A stretch of DNA of 64,000 nt from an uncultured Kordiimonas sp. (lineage in GTDB: Bacteria; Pseudomonadota; Alphaproteobacteria; Sphingomonadales; Kordiimonadaceae): positions 186,001 to 250,000 of the forward strand of contig CANNEK010000003.1 of assembly GCA_947503625.1 (NCBI GenBank). The letters are read 5' to 3'. The stretch's first letter is position 1. Each line of letters opens with the position of its first letter. A model generated the notes under the pieces. It saw only the letters and a program-made list of their open reading frames with translations, was not told where the DNA came from and ran no database searches. Position numbers and translations under genes: made by a program. Shown here in pieces: positions 8,501 through 16,580 of the stretch.

Positions 8501-11053
8501 ATGCTTGATTTCATCCGTATTCCCTTTTGGAAAACAATCATACTTTCCGCGGGCCTTTTTTTTCTGGCCGCTTGCAACCCCCTGGAGACCTCCAGTATTG
8601 CAAAGGCACAACCGTCACCTGAAGAGGTCCCCTCCGGGGGATTGATAGAGCCTGTCATATCGAAGGAGTATCCATGGCTACCTGGCGACCTTGATTTCGC
8701 CAGTCCGCCCCGACAAAGAGAAGCTGCAAGCCTTTCGATTGAAGTACCTCCAGGGGTCGACCTTGATAACCCGACAGCCGTTTTCAGTGCTGTATTTTCA
8801 GCCCTGCCAAAGGAAGTTCTGATCCGACCAAGCGAAAACTATCTCTATTGGCGCTTCAAAACAGACGAGAAAAACATCTGGGGCAATCTGCGTATTGGCA
8901 CCAGCAAACACGATACCGGAATAGTTCATATCGGCTATTACGAATACAACGAAAAAATGTCCGGACCCGCAGACGCCAATGTGCGTTATGCCGCGTTATC
9001 TGAAAAAGAAGGTGTCGTCAGCAAGGCCCTTGATCGCCTGCAATATGTTGTCGAACACAAGGGAAAAGAAATCTATTTCGCGTTAAACGACCTTGCTCAG
9101 GATCCGCCAGCCAGATTCAAGATCTCAGACAATGAGCGCTTCGTATTCAACACAGAAGACGAATCCGGTGTTGGCTTTCATCTGATGTTCGATGGCACCC
9201 ACGACAATTTCATGTTCATCGCCAATGAAGATGAAACGCCGCTTGAAAGCTTGATTCCAATTACAGAAAATCTTGTCGTCGATAGCGGCAGCGGTTTCGC
9301 TTTTTACCGCGATCGCAAAAACGAAGACCGCAAACTTCTGGTGGGTGTGTTCAGGCCTAACATCACAAAAAATACCTATTTCGATGGCCCTGCAGACCAA
9401 TTGGCAGATAACCAAATTCCGAATGTTTCTGCTTACAAAGGCTATCTGAACCGTGCGTATCCCTTCACCACAGGCGTTATAGACGAATATGGGTTCTATC
9501 TGGCCGAACCGGGCAACCGGATCGCTGTGGCACCTTATTACGCCTATAACAGTGCGAAAGAACTGGCAGGCATGCTGGACGTATGCGAGAGGCTTGAAAC
9601 CACAGCCGATATACTGGCCTGCATGATCCCTGACGGGATGCACAAGAAATTCGCTTCAACCAAAGACGACACTTCGGAAATCCATGGCGGTATTCACGGC
9701 AACGAAGCTGAAAAGGGCCTTGTCGGAGAGCAATGGATCAACAGCCTGATCCTGTCCGGAGACAAGGGTCTTGAAAGCGGCGAGATTTTGGCGTCAATCC
9801 ACGCAGGGGCCGTCACATGGCATTTGCCAAATCAAACCTTCATCCCTGATGGCAGCAAACATGCTGCAGCCATTACCTGGCACATAGGCGATACAACATT
9901 TGTGCCATCGGGCGCTGTGCACAATACCGGCACGACATGGCACAGGGAAGGCCAGACATTCATTCCTGCAGGCAGCAAACACGCAGCGGGGATAACATGG
10001 CACCTGCCTGACATCAGTTTCATACCGTCAGGCAGTCGCCACGCTGCTGCCATCACATGGCATATTGAAGCTTCAACCTTCATTCCGGCCGGCAGCCGGC
10101 ATGCCGCCGGCATCACCTGGCACATTCCGAATACCACCTTCATCCCGCGGGGCAGCAGACATGCGGCAGGTGTTACATGGCATATCCCGGGAACAACCTT
10201 TATACCGCCGGGCGGCGCACATGCGGCAGGTGTTACATGGCATATGCCGGGCCTGACCTTCATACCGCCGGGTTCACGTCATGCTGCGGGTGTTACCTGG
10301 CACGTGCCGGGCTTAACCTTTATCCCGCCGGGCGGCGCACATGCGGCTGGTGTTACATGGCATATGCCGGGCCTGACCTTCATACCGCCGGGCGGCAGGC
10401 ACGCGGCAGGTGTTACATGGCATATTCCGGGAACAACCTTCATCCCGCCGGGGGCCAGGCATGCTGCGGGCATTACATGGCACATACCGGGAGTAACCTT
10501 CATACCACCAGGAACCCGCCATGCAGCGGGCGTTACCTGGCACACACCGGGGCTTACATTTATCCCGCCGGGGGCCAGGCACGCTGCAGGTATAACGTGG
10601 CATATCCCGGGAACAACCTTCATCCCTGCAAGCGGCAGGCACGCCGCAGGTGTTACATGGCATATTCCGGGAACAACCTTCATCCCGCCGGGGGGCAAGC
10701 ACGCCGCGGGCATAACATGGCATGTTCCCGGTGCGACCTTCATCCCGCCAGGGTCCAAGCATGTTGCCGGCACCACCTGGCACGTTGCAGGCACAACCTT
10801 TGTGCCGCCGGGCCCCGTCCATGTCGTGGGCATGACGTGGCATACACCCGGAGTGTCTGATGTGCCGCCCGGCGCGGTCCACAACACAGGATCAACCTGG
10901 CACTATAAAGACCAGACCTTTATCCCGCCGGGCACCGTCCATAACACGGGTTCAACCTGGCATTATGACGGGCAAAGCTTCATTCCTGCGGGAACCCGCC
11001 ACAACACAGGTGCAAGCTGGCATGTCTCGGGCACCAGCTTCATACCGCGGTAA
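8501..11053 (+). CDS. Repeat-containing lipoprotein with 21 His/Trp 20-mer repeats
   Basis: An 850-residue protein of a family I do not recognise. The start at 8501 is set by a strong GGAGGA site 7 bp upstream and by the lipoprotein signal that follows: a hydrophobic run and lipobox LAAC, with Cys23 or so as the acylation site. Residues about 45-420 form a globular domain rich in beta and aromatic residues, without known motifs. Residues 434-850 are 21 tandem 20-residue units with consensus HAAGVTWHIPGTTFIPPGGR. His1, Thr6, Trp7 and His8 are essentially invariant. The protein should be anchored to a membrane by its lipid, most likely the outer membrane. It is divergent from the ABC-HlyD-TolC operon and convergent with rnpB. 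Metal or ligand binding by the paired His/Trp is an inference. The array could instead be a structural beta-solenoid. Confidence 0.85.
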   Translation: MLDFIRIPFWKTIILSAGLFFLAACNPLETSSIAKAQPSPEEVPSGGLIEPVISKEYPWLPGDLDFASPPRQREAASLSIEVPPGVDLDNPTAVFSAVFSALPKEVLIRPSENYLYWRFKTDEKNIWGNLRIGTSKHDTGIVHIGYYEYNEKMSGPADANVRYAALSEKEGVVSKALDRLQYVVEHKGKEIYFALNDLAQDPPARFKISDNERFVFNTEDESGVGFHLMFDGTHDNFMFIANEDETPLESLIPITENLVVDSGSGFAFYRDRKNEDRKLLVGVFRPNITKNTYFDGPADQLADNQIPNVSAYKGYLNRAYPFTTGVIDEYGFYLAEPGNRIAVAPYYAYNSAKELAGMLDVCERLETTADILACMIPDGMHKKFASTKDDTSEIHGGIHGNEAEKGLVGEQWINSLILSGDKGLESGEILASIHAGAVTWHLPNQTFIPDGSKHAAAITWHIGDTTFVPSGAVHNTGTTWHREGQTFIPAGSKHAAGITWHLPDISFIPSGSRHAAAITWHIEASTFIPAGSRHAAGITWHIPNTTFIPRGSRHAAGVTWHIPGTTFIPPGGAHAAGVTWHMPGLTFIPPGSRHAAGVTWHVPGLTFIPPGGAHAAGVTWHMPGLTFIPPGGRHAAGVTWHIPGTTFIPPGARHAAGITWHIPGVTFIPPGTRHAAGVTWHTPGLTFIPPGARHAAGITWHIPGTTFIPASGRHAAGVTWHIPGTTFIPPGGKHAAGITWHVPGATFIPPGSKHVAGTTWHVAGTTFVPPGPVHVVGMTWHTPGVSDVPPGAVHNTGSTWHYKDQTFIPPGTVHNTGSTWHYDGQSFIPAGTRHNTGASWHVSGTSFIPR
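9800..11050 (+). repeat. 60-bp in-frame tandem repeat array (21 units)
   Basis: Twenty full 60-bp units (9800-10999) and a final 17-codon unit (11000-11050) follow each other without any insertion or deletion. The most constant DNA core is TGGCAT/CAC (Trp-His), followed by CCGGG and TTCATCCCGCC. Inner units (about 6-15) have Ala-Ala after the first His. Units 3 and 19-21 have Asn-Thr instead, so the array grew from its inside. The units starting near 10220 and 10340 are nearly identical, which points to a recent 120-bp duplication. Confidence 0.97.
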
Positions 11054-11136
11054 AGGCAAAATCACTCTTAACGATCACCGCCCTTCGGGGCTGTGGTCCA
11101 CTCAAAAACAAAAACGCCCGGAAACGATTGGTAAAG

Positions 11137-11529
11137 CGGCAGATGGCGTGTAAGCCGGGTTCTGTTCCCGTGCCCAACCAAAGTCAGGCACAGGCGATGA
11201 CCATTCCTCTAGGCCTGCTGTTGCCAGCAGGCTCAAGCAACCGACCCGGACGGTGGCGCGAAAATCCGCCTGCCATTAAAGGCAACCATCCCTATTGGTC
11301 TTGCTCCCGGTGGGGTTTACCCTGCCATCTCTGTCACCAGAGACGCGGTGCGCTCTTACCGCACCCTTTCATCCTTACCTGTCAGACACGTCTGGTCAGG
11401 CGGTTTGCTTTCTGTGGCACTTTCCCTAAGGTCGCCCTCGCCGGCCGTTAACCGGCACCGTATTTCCGTGGAGCCCGGACTTTCCTCCCCCCTTCATAAG
11501 AAGAGCGGCGGTCATCCAGCCATCTGCCG
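11137..11529 (-). ncRNA. rnpB: RNase P RNA (class A)
   Basis: This is the catalytic RNA that trims 5' leaders of pre-tRNAs. The ends are defined by an 11-bp perfect P1 helix (CGGCAGATGGC at the 5' end pairing with GCCATCTGCCG at 11137-11147). Universally conserved blocks are visible on the plus strand as TGTAAGCCGGGTTCTGT (11149-11165), GGTGGGGTTTACCCTGCC (11310-11327) and GTGGAGCCCGGACTTTCCTC (11469-11488). Length of about 393 nt fits bacterial class A RNAs. The 3' end is followed on the minus strand by T-rich sequence (GTTTTTGTTTTTG). Confidence 0.96.
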
Positions 11530-11535
11530 GAGCGC

Positions 11536-11564
11536 AATCAACCATCCGGCAGCCTGCCGGTCAA
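11536..11564 (-). promoter_or_regulatory. Likely rnpB promoter
   Basis: On the minus strand, TTGACC (11564-11559) and TTGATT (11541-11536) are separated by 17 bp. The expected start falls at about 11529, exactly the 5' edge of the P1 helix of rnpB. The -10 match is weak, so this is tentative. Confidence 0.45.
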
Positions 11565-11713
11565 GCTTTAAGCGCAGCGAAACAATGCCGGAAAGCCGTA
11601 TCCATGCCATAATTGGCGTGTAAACACAGTTGCCACGGGGCGGCAAATAAGGCATTGTCCAGCCGCTGCCGTGAGGTATGCGTGTTGACTTGAGTGACAA
11701 GAGGAAACCATCG

Positions 11714-11938
11714 ATGAAACGATCTGTAATTATTGCCCTGCCTGCTCTTTTTCTGCTTGCGGGCTGTGGTAGCAGCGGTGACGAGATTGTATTCGATACA
11801 ACGCTTGGCCCCGAAACGGAAAACCAGATCGAGAATCTGCCACGTACGCTTGAGGGCGACACCGCCAATGCGCGCTACTCAACGGAAAATCTCAAGGGCC
11901 AGAGCATGGAAAGCCCGGACGGCACCCTACCGCAATAA
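11714..11938 (+). CDS. Small lipoprotein, function unknown
   Basis: A 74-residue secreted lipoprotein. MKRSVIIALPALFLLAGC is a textbook lipoprotein signal with lipobox LAGC. The mature part of about 56 residues is polar and acidic with no recognised domain. I start at 11714 rather than 12 codons upstream because AGAGGA lies about 9 bp before it and the signal begins there. It stands alone between rnpB and a convergent TetR gene. Similar short, poorly conserved lipoproteins are common in alphaproteobacteria. Confidence 0.75.
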   Translation: MKRSVIIALPALFLLAGCGSSGDEIVFDTTLGPETENQIENLPRTLEGDTANARYSTENLKGQSMESPDGTLPQ

Positions 11939-11984
11939 AGTCGCAGCGGCAGCCGGACAGCGAAACAGGCGGCATCGCCGCCAG

Positions 11985-12650
11985 CTATTCTAAGGCTTTA
12001 TAAAGTTTCAGGAAACTTGCCACGGCATCGTTGACGTTCGCGTCAATTTCTTCCGGCGTTAACGGCTTCTGAATGCCAATTGAAATGCGGAAATGCGCAG
12101 GTTCCTTGAAAAGCGCCACCAGTTGCTGGCCAGCTTTTTCCGTGTCGTCGATTTCAAGTTCACCCTTGTCCACCCACGTCTGCAGGAAGGCCGCCAGCTG
12201 CTTTTGGATATCTGCGCCCCCCGATCTCCAGAATATCTCGCCGAGCGCCGAACTCTTTGCTCCCGCCGCAACCAGCAAACGAAACATCGCAATGGCGCGT
12301 GTATCCATCAACAAATTTGCCAGGGTCTGACATACGGCCTTGAGGTCTGCTTCAAGCTCCCGGGTTTCAAGCTGCGCCAGGGCACGATCCGGATAGTATG
12401 CCGCGATCGCTGCGTGCACGGCTTCGCCGAACAACTGTTCCTTGCTGGAAAAATGGCTGTAAACAGTTTGCTTTGAAACCTCTGCCCGACGGGCCACACC
12501 ATCCATGCTGGTTCCATCAAACCCGAGTTCGAGAAAAAGGTCGCTCGCGGCTTCAAGGATCGCGGTGTTTTTTTTGACGTCCCGCGGTCGGCCACGACCG
12601 GCCTTGCCGGATGAGTGCCCGTTTTCACTAATGGCTGATAGTTGAGTCAC
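11985..12650 (-). CDS. TetR/AcrR-family transcriptional regulator
   Basis: A 221-residue repressor-type regulator. The N-terminal helix-turn-helix domain spans about 27-74 (ILEAASDLFLELGFDGTSMDGVARRAEVSKQTVYSHF), preceded by a basic tail (GKAGRGRPRDVKK). The C-terminal ligand domain (85-215) resembles the AefR-like TetR_C subgroup often tied to efflux or envelope genes. The target is not evident: the gene faces the small lipoprotein convergently, and its 5' flank abuts the end of the helical-protein operon. Two overlapping palindromes just upstream (12691-12719) suggest autoregulation. Confidence 0.9.
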   Translation of the reverse strand: MTQLSAISENGHSSGKAGRGRPRDVKKNTAILEAASDLFLELGFDGTSMDGVARRAEVSKQTVYSHFSSKEQLFGEAVHAAIAAYYPDRALAQLETRELEADLKAVCQTLANLLMDTRAIAMFRLLVAAGAKSSALGEIFWRSGGADIQKQLAAFLQTWVDKGELEIDDTEKAGQQLVALFKEPAHFRISIGIQKPLTPEEIDANVNDAVASFLKLYKALE

Positions 12651-12690
12651 GTAGTCCCTGCCCCTGTTCCTGCACAGAGACTATAATTAT

Positions 12691-12719
12691 TGGACCCAAC
12701 AGTCCAGAATATTGTTGGG
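12691..12719. promoter_or_regulatory. Overlapping palindromes, candidate TetR operator
   Basis: TGGAC-N6-GTCCA (12691-12706) overlaps a wider inverted repeat CCCAACA-N11-TGTTGGG (12695-12719). The site begins 41 bp upstream of the TetR start codon, beside a TATAAT at 12682-12687. Position and symmetry fit an autoregulatory operator; no experiment is implied. Confidence 0.5.
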
Positions 12720-12773
12720 ATATGGAAAAAACTGACCCGAGAACGGGCCAGCCACCATAGCGGGCAAAGTCCG

Positions 12774-13988
12774 TTACTGCAACAAAGGCGCGGCGAGGGC
12801 AAGGCCGCGTGCCTGATTATCATCGTCCTCAATCGCCGCAATAACACGGGTTGCCAGCACAAGATCATCATTGCCAAGAGCGCCCTCAAGCAGTTCAAGC
12901 CTTACGAGATCCCGCTCGTAAACACCCTCCAAATCAACAGTTTCGCGCAGCAACATGCGAATTTCCGCCGCCAGCGAACCTGTGTCTGTCTCCGACCTGA
13001 GGCCACTCAGGTACCGTGCCTTGTCAGGAACCTGATTAAACACCTCCATACGCCTGATTGCAGCTTCAAGGTCACCGGTACCGGCTTCAACGACGCCGAC
13101 CAAATCAGCGATTGCCATCATGGTTTCAAGACTGCGAACACGGCTGCTATGCAAGAGCATCAAATTGTAACTGGCCTGGATCAGGACCGGGTCCATACCG
13201 GCATCATACATGGTTCTCAACCGATGTGCGGTAGCCAGCGCCCTGTCATTCATGCCGACAAGGCTTGAAAACAATTCGTCCGCCTCCATCAGATAGGACT
13301 GTCGGTCAGCCGGTTCACCCTTTTTATCGGAAAGGACCGCAAGCGATATCAGGCCACGGTATAGCCTGTCAGGTTGCTGGACCGCACGAACCCGGGTTTC
13401 CAGTGCCTGAAGATCAAGCGCGGTCAGCGAACCGGCTGGTGCAAGCGGCAGCAAACGCAGTCGTTGCCAGAAGGCACGCGTGTCACTCGACATTTGCGAG
13501 AGCGCCACATCAGCGTCAGCAAGACGACCCGCTGCCATATTTTGGCGCGCAATGGCGATCAGCGTTCGCTGCTTCACGCTTTCGATTTCAAGTTCCTCCA
13601 CCAGCGCAAGGGCGCCCGCGGTATCTCCTGCGCGCGAAAGCAAGGGTGCAATTTCAGTTATCTTTCCCTGGGTAACGAGGCTCAAATTGACCGACCGCGC
13701 CTCTTCAAGTGCCAGCATCAGGGTATCCACCGCCTGACTGGACTGCCCGGTTTCGATCAGCGCACGGGCAACCGCAACCAGTACTTTCGAGCGCTCAACA
13801 CCAAAGTCTTCGGCAATAACCGTTTGCAGGGCCGCAGAAAAAGCACAATCCCGCGTTGGTGCCTCAAGACACGCCAGAGTATATTCGTTAGGACGGTGAC
13901 TGCTGGACGCAGACCCGTTTTCGCCGTTTTGTGCAGCTGCAGGCACGGAAAGCCCTGCAATCAATCCAGTCATCATTAGTATTTTCAT
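12774..13988 (-). CDS. Secreted alpha-helical (TPR-like) protein, unknown function
   Basis: A 404-residue exported protein with a cleavable signal (MKILMMTGLIAGLSVPAAAQ). After a short Ser/Asn linker the whole chain is amphipathic helix with degenerate 30-40 residue units (for example ALVAVARALIETGQSSQAVDTL-like segments near 70-150), as in TPR or Sel1-like solenoids, but no canonical motif is clear. A GGGGATAAAAG site supports the ATG at 13988. It follows the amidase gene by 25 bp in the same direction, so it is probably the last gene of the DnaJ-EamA-amidase operon. A periplasmic scaffold role is a guess. Confidence 0.72.
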   Translation of the reverse strand: MKILMMTGLIAGLSVPAAAQNGENGSASSSHRPNEYTLACLEAPTRDCAFSAALQTVIAEDFGVERSKVLVAVARALIETGQSSQAVDTLMLALEEARSVNLSLVTQGKITEIAPLLSRAGDTAGALALVEELEIESVKQRTLIAIARQNMAAGRLADADVALSQMSSDTRAFWQRLRLLPLAPAGSLTALDLQALETRVRAVQQPDRLYRGLISLAVLSDKKGEPADRQSYLMEADELFSSLVGMNDRALATAHRLRTMYDAGMDPVLIQASYNLMLLHSSRVRSLETMMAIADLVGVVEAGTGDLEAAIRRMEVFNQVPDKARYLSGLRSETDTGSLAAEIRMLLRETVDLEGVYERDLVRLELLEGALGNDDLVLATRVIAAIEDDDNQARGLALAAPLLQ

Positions 13989-14013
13989 CTTTTATCCCCA
14001 CTGATTTTCATCA

Positions 14014-14787
14014 TCAGCTTTTGTGCGTGTCGATTTGCTTTTCTATGCTTGAAATGGCGCTGAGGGTACCGCTGTCCAAGCAACCCGAGACTTCTTCCTG
14101 ACGCCAATGCTGCTGAAATGCCTGCAAAGCATCATGAGTCTGCTGAGAGAAGACTTCGCCTTGTGTTACAGGATAACCTATAATTCTTAGAGACTTGTTA
14201 AGGGAAGCAATTTCTGTGCTTACCATACCCTTTTTCGCGATAATTGTCTTGTCATTCCTTTGATATGTCGCGGTTAAGCCAAATTTCTGCCCTGCAAGCC
14301 GCTGCCATGGGAACAGCTCGCCGGGGTCCTGTTTTCTGCCGGGGGCGATGTCACTGTGGCCAAGGTACCGATCCTGAGGGATGTGGTACCGGCGTGCAAG
14401 AACTTTGAGCAGCGACACAAGGCTGGCGACCTGATCCTCAGGGAACGGGCAATAGCCGAACTCGTGGCCGGGGTTCACAAGCTCTATGCCGATCGAGGTA
14501 TGATTGAGATTATCACGGCCCTGCCAGCAGGATACACCCGCATGCCAGGCCCGGTGATCAGGATGCACCAGTTGGTGTATTTTGCCGTCTTCCTCGATCA
14601 GGAAATGGGCAGATACTTCGCTCTCTGGCAAGCACAAGCGCTCAAGCGCCTCTGTGGCCGATGTCATACCGGTGTAGTGCAGAACAACCGTATCGATCAA
14701 TACACCGCCGTCCGGACCAACTGGCGGTCGTTCGTTCCAGTTGGGAGACGGCGTAGCAACTGTTTCCGGCATGATCAGGTCAGTCAT
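14014..14787 (-). CDS. AmpD-like N-acetylmuramoyl-L-alanine amidase with PG-binding domain
   Basis: A 257-residue enzyme of the amidase_2 family that cleaves the bond between MurNAc (or anhydroMurNAc) and the stem peptide. Zinc ligands and catalytic residues can be placed by analogy with AmpD: His37 in VVLHYTG, His144 and Asp154 in GHSDIAPGRKQDPG, Lys152, and Glu102 in IGIELVN. The C-terminal part (about 185-250) is a peptidoglycan-binding helical domain (RIIGYPVTQGEVFSQQTHDALQAFQ). No signal peptide is visible, so action on cytoplasmic recycled muropeptides is likely. The start overlaps the EamA gene by 8 bp. Confidence 0.88.
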   Translation of the reverse strand: MTDLIMPETVATPSPNWNERPPVGPDGGVLIDTVVLHYTGMTSATEALERLCLPESEVSAHFLIEEDGKIHQLVHPDHRAWHAGVSCWQGRDNLNHTSIGIELVNPGHEFGYCPFPEDQVASLVSLLKVLARRYHIPQDRYLGHSDIAPGRKQDPGELFPWQRLAGQKFGLTATYQRNDKTIIAKKGMVSTEIASLNKSLRIIGYPVTQGEVFSQQTHDALQAFQQHWRQEEVSGCLDSGTLSAISSIEKQIDTHKS

Positions 14788-15670
14788 GGGCTTTCACCTT
14801 ACCTGCCGGTCGCTGTGCACGCTTATTGTTGCGCAGGGTCACAATCAACACGCCCATGATCGTCAGCCCGCCCCCGAGAAACATCTGCCAGCCCACCACT
14901 TCATCAAGAAGCAACACACCGCCAATGACAGAAAAGAACGGTAGTGCCAGAAAATACGGCGATACCATCGAGACTTCATATGTCCGGAACAGGTAATTGG
15001 CGCCGCCATGGCCGATCAGTGTTGATACCCATCCAGCATACAGGATCGACAACCACGCGCGCGTACCCGCAGAGTCGATTGAACCGGCCTGACCCTGCTC
15101 AAGCACCAGCGAAAGCGCCAAGGACCCCACCAGCCCCGCCAGCGCTACCCAAGCCTGCATTGTCAAGGCAGGTACATCTTTGAGCTGACGCATCATCACA
15201 GCGCACACTGCATAAACGAACGCGGCGGCGATAATGGCCATGACACCGTCCCAGTATGCGAATATGACCGGGTCAAAGCCCAGAAACATAACGCCAAGAA
15301 AGCTGATCGAGATGCCCAAAATCCTGGGCCACCCGACGGTTTCCTTGAGGATAACAACGGCAAGGATCGTTGAAAACGGCACGTTAAGCTGCGAGGCAAT
15401 TGCCACTGAACCAACGCCGCCCGCCAGGCTCATGCCCCAAAACAAGAGGCCAAAATGCAGTACACCTAGCGTTACGGCGGCGGTAAGAAGAGGCCGCATC
15501 TTCCCCGGCACAACACGCAAAAACGGCAGCAGTACAATCAGGACGGCCAGAAACCGAATACCATTGGCGAACAGAGGCGGAAAATCTTCCACCGCCCATT
15601 TGGCTGCGATAAAATTGAAGCCCCAAACGGCCGCAATCAGGAGCGCCAGCAATGTATGATTGAAGCGCAC
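14780..15670 (-). CDS. EamA-family (DMT superfamily) transporter
   Basis: A 296-residue inner-membrane carrier with ten predicted helices in two EamA repeats (about 5-135 and 150-280). It starts at a GTG two bases after the upstream gene's stop, and its end overlaps the amidase start, indicating tight coupling. Family members export amino acids, metabolites or drugs; the substrate cannot be read from the sequence. The opening LLALLIAAVWGFNFIAAKWA is typical of RhaT/YdcZ-like EamA exporters. Confidence 0.88.
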   Translation of the reverse strand: MRFNHTLLALLIAAVWGFNFIAAKWAVEDFPPLFANGIRFLAVLIVLLPFLRVVPGKMRPLLTAAVTLGVLHFGLLFWGMSLAGGVGSVAIASQLNVPFSTILAVVILKETVGWPRILGISISFLGVMFLGFDPVIFAYWDGVMAIIAAAFVYAVCAVMMRQLKDVPALTMQAWVALAGLVGSLALSLVLEQGQAGSIDSAGTRAWLSILYAGWVSTLIGHGGANYLFRTYEVSMVSPYFLALPFFSVIGGVLLLDEVVGWQMFLGGGLTIMGVLIVTLRNNKRAQRPAGKVKAHD

Positions 15671-15672
15671 CT

Positions 15673-16404
15673 CTAGCCGCGCTCGCCGCGGGCCTGCATG
15701 ATCGTGTCATAAGCAGCGTTGATTTCCGCAGCTCGTCTGGTCGCAACGGCGATCAGTTCGCTTGGTACACCTTCTGCGATCAGCCTGTCCGGATGGTTTT
15801 CGCGCACCAGTGCCCGATACCGCTTTTTCAGGCCCGCCCGATCGATATCCGGCTCGACCCCCAGAATGGAATACGGGCTTTCCGGGTCTTGTCCGACACG
15901 CCGGGCCACCATTGTCTCGATTTCTTCAGGGGAGTAGCCAAATATCTTGGCCACAACCCGGATGTAATTCAGCTCGTTGGGGTGTACATGGCCATCTGCT
16001 TCAGCGATGAAAAACAACGCATCCAGCACGTCGGCAAGAACTGTGCGATTGCCTTTCATCACCGATGCTATCTGCTTTGCATAAGCATCGAATCCGGCTG
16101 TGTGCTTGCGGGCCATATCAAAAACCCGACCGACATTGGCCATTTCATGAGGTGGCACCCGGAAAACCTGCTTGAAAGCCTCTACTTCTTCACGGGTAAC
16201 CTGACCATCCGCTTTGGCCATTTTCGCCGAAAGCGCGATCAGGCCAATCGTGAAGGTTACCTGCCGGGTCTCATCGGTTTCCTGAGTGGCAGAATCGATA
16301 CCAACATCAACCGCCGCCCCCACCGAAACCCCGATGATCGCACCAATCGGCCCTCCGAGCGCCAGCCCGGCCGTGCCGCCAATGATTTTTCCCCAAATCG
16401 ACAT
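15673..16404 (-). CDS. DjlA-like TerB/DnaJ-domain protein
   Basis: A 243-residue co-chaperone-like protein. The N-terminus has a Gly-rich hydrophobic segment (about 8-33) that may insert in the membrane. A TerB-like helical domain follows (about 48-165, with KADGQVTREE and EADGHVHPNE acidic loops). The C-terminal J domain (about 177-240) has the HPD motif at 204-206 (RENHPDRL), which stimulates DnaK ATPase. The order matches DjlA of enterobacteria. It is the first gene of the operon with EamA and amidase. Its start has only a weak ribosome site. Confidence 0.85.
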   Translation of the reverse strand: MSIWGKIIGGTAGLALGGPIGAIIGVSVGAAVDVGIDSATQETDETRQVTFTIGLIALSAKMAKADGQVTREEVEAFKQVFRVPPHEMANVGRVFDMARKHTAGFDAYAKQIASVMKGNRTVLADVLDALFFIAEADGHVHPNELNYIRVVAKIFGYSPEEIETMVARRVGQDPESPYSILGVEPDIDRAGLKKRYRALVRENHPDRLIAEGVPSELIAVATRRAAEINAAYDTIMQARGERG

Positions 16405-16580
16405 TCCGAACAGGTACCACAGGCTTGGGGGCTATCCCACTCAAAACTTGGGCAAAATTCCATTGCCGTCTGCTAAACATTTGTTCGCTTGGCGAACGGT
16501 GCTAAAACCATTATACCTGTGCGCCATCGTCACAAAGATGCAATGTTTGGCCTGGGCGCATTATAGAGGAATTGAGTAGA

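Noticed and set aside
8305-8658. 117-residue basic minus-strand frame opposite the lipoprotein start.
   Set aside because: It lies antisense to the ribosome site and signal peptide of the lipoprotein and shows no domain.
9794-10887. Long minus-strand and frame-shifted frames across the repeat array (for example 10279-10887 and 9832-10263).
   Set aside because: They are periodic artefacts of the 60-bp repeat in other frames; they have no start signals or codon bias, and the plus-strand lipoprotein explains the DNA.
9800-11050. Regular 60-bp period considered as a CRISPR array.
   Set aside because: The units have no unique spacers, the whole unit is conserved, and the array is in frame inside a gene.
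12690-13268. 192-residue plus-strand frame.
   Set aside because: It is antisense to the signal-peptide-bearing helical protein at 12774-13988 and lacks a ribosome site.
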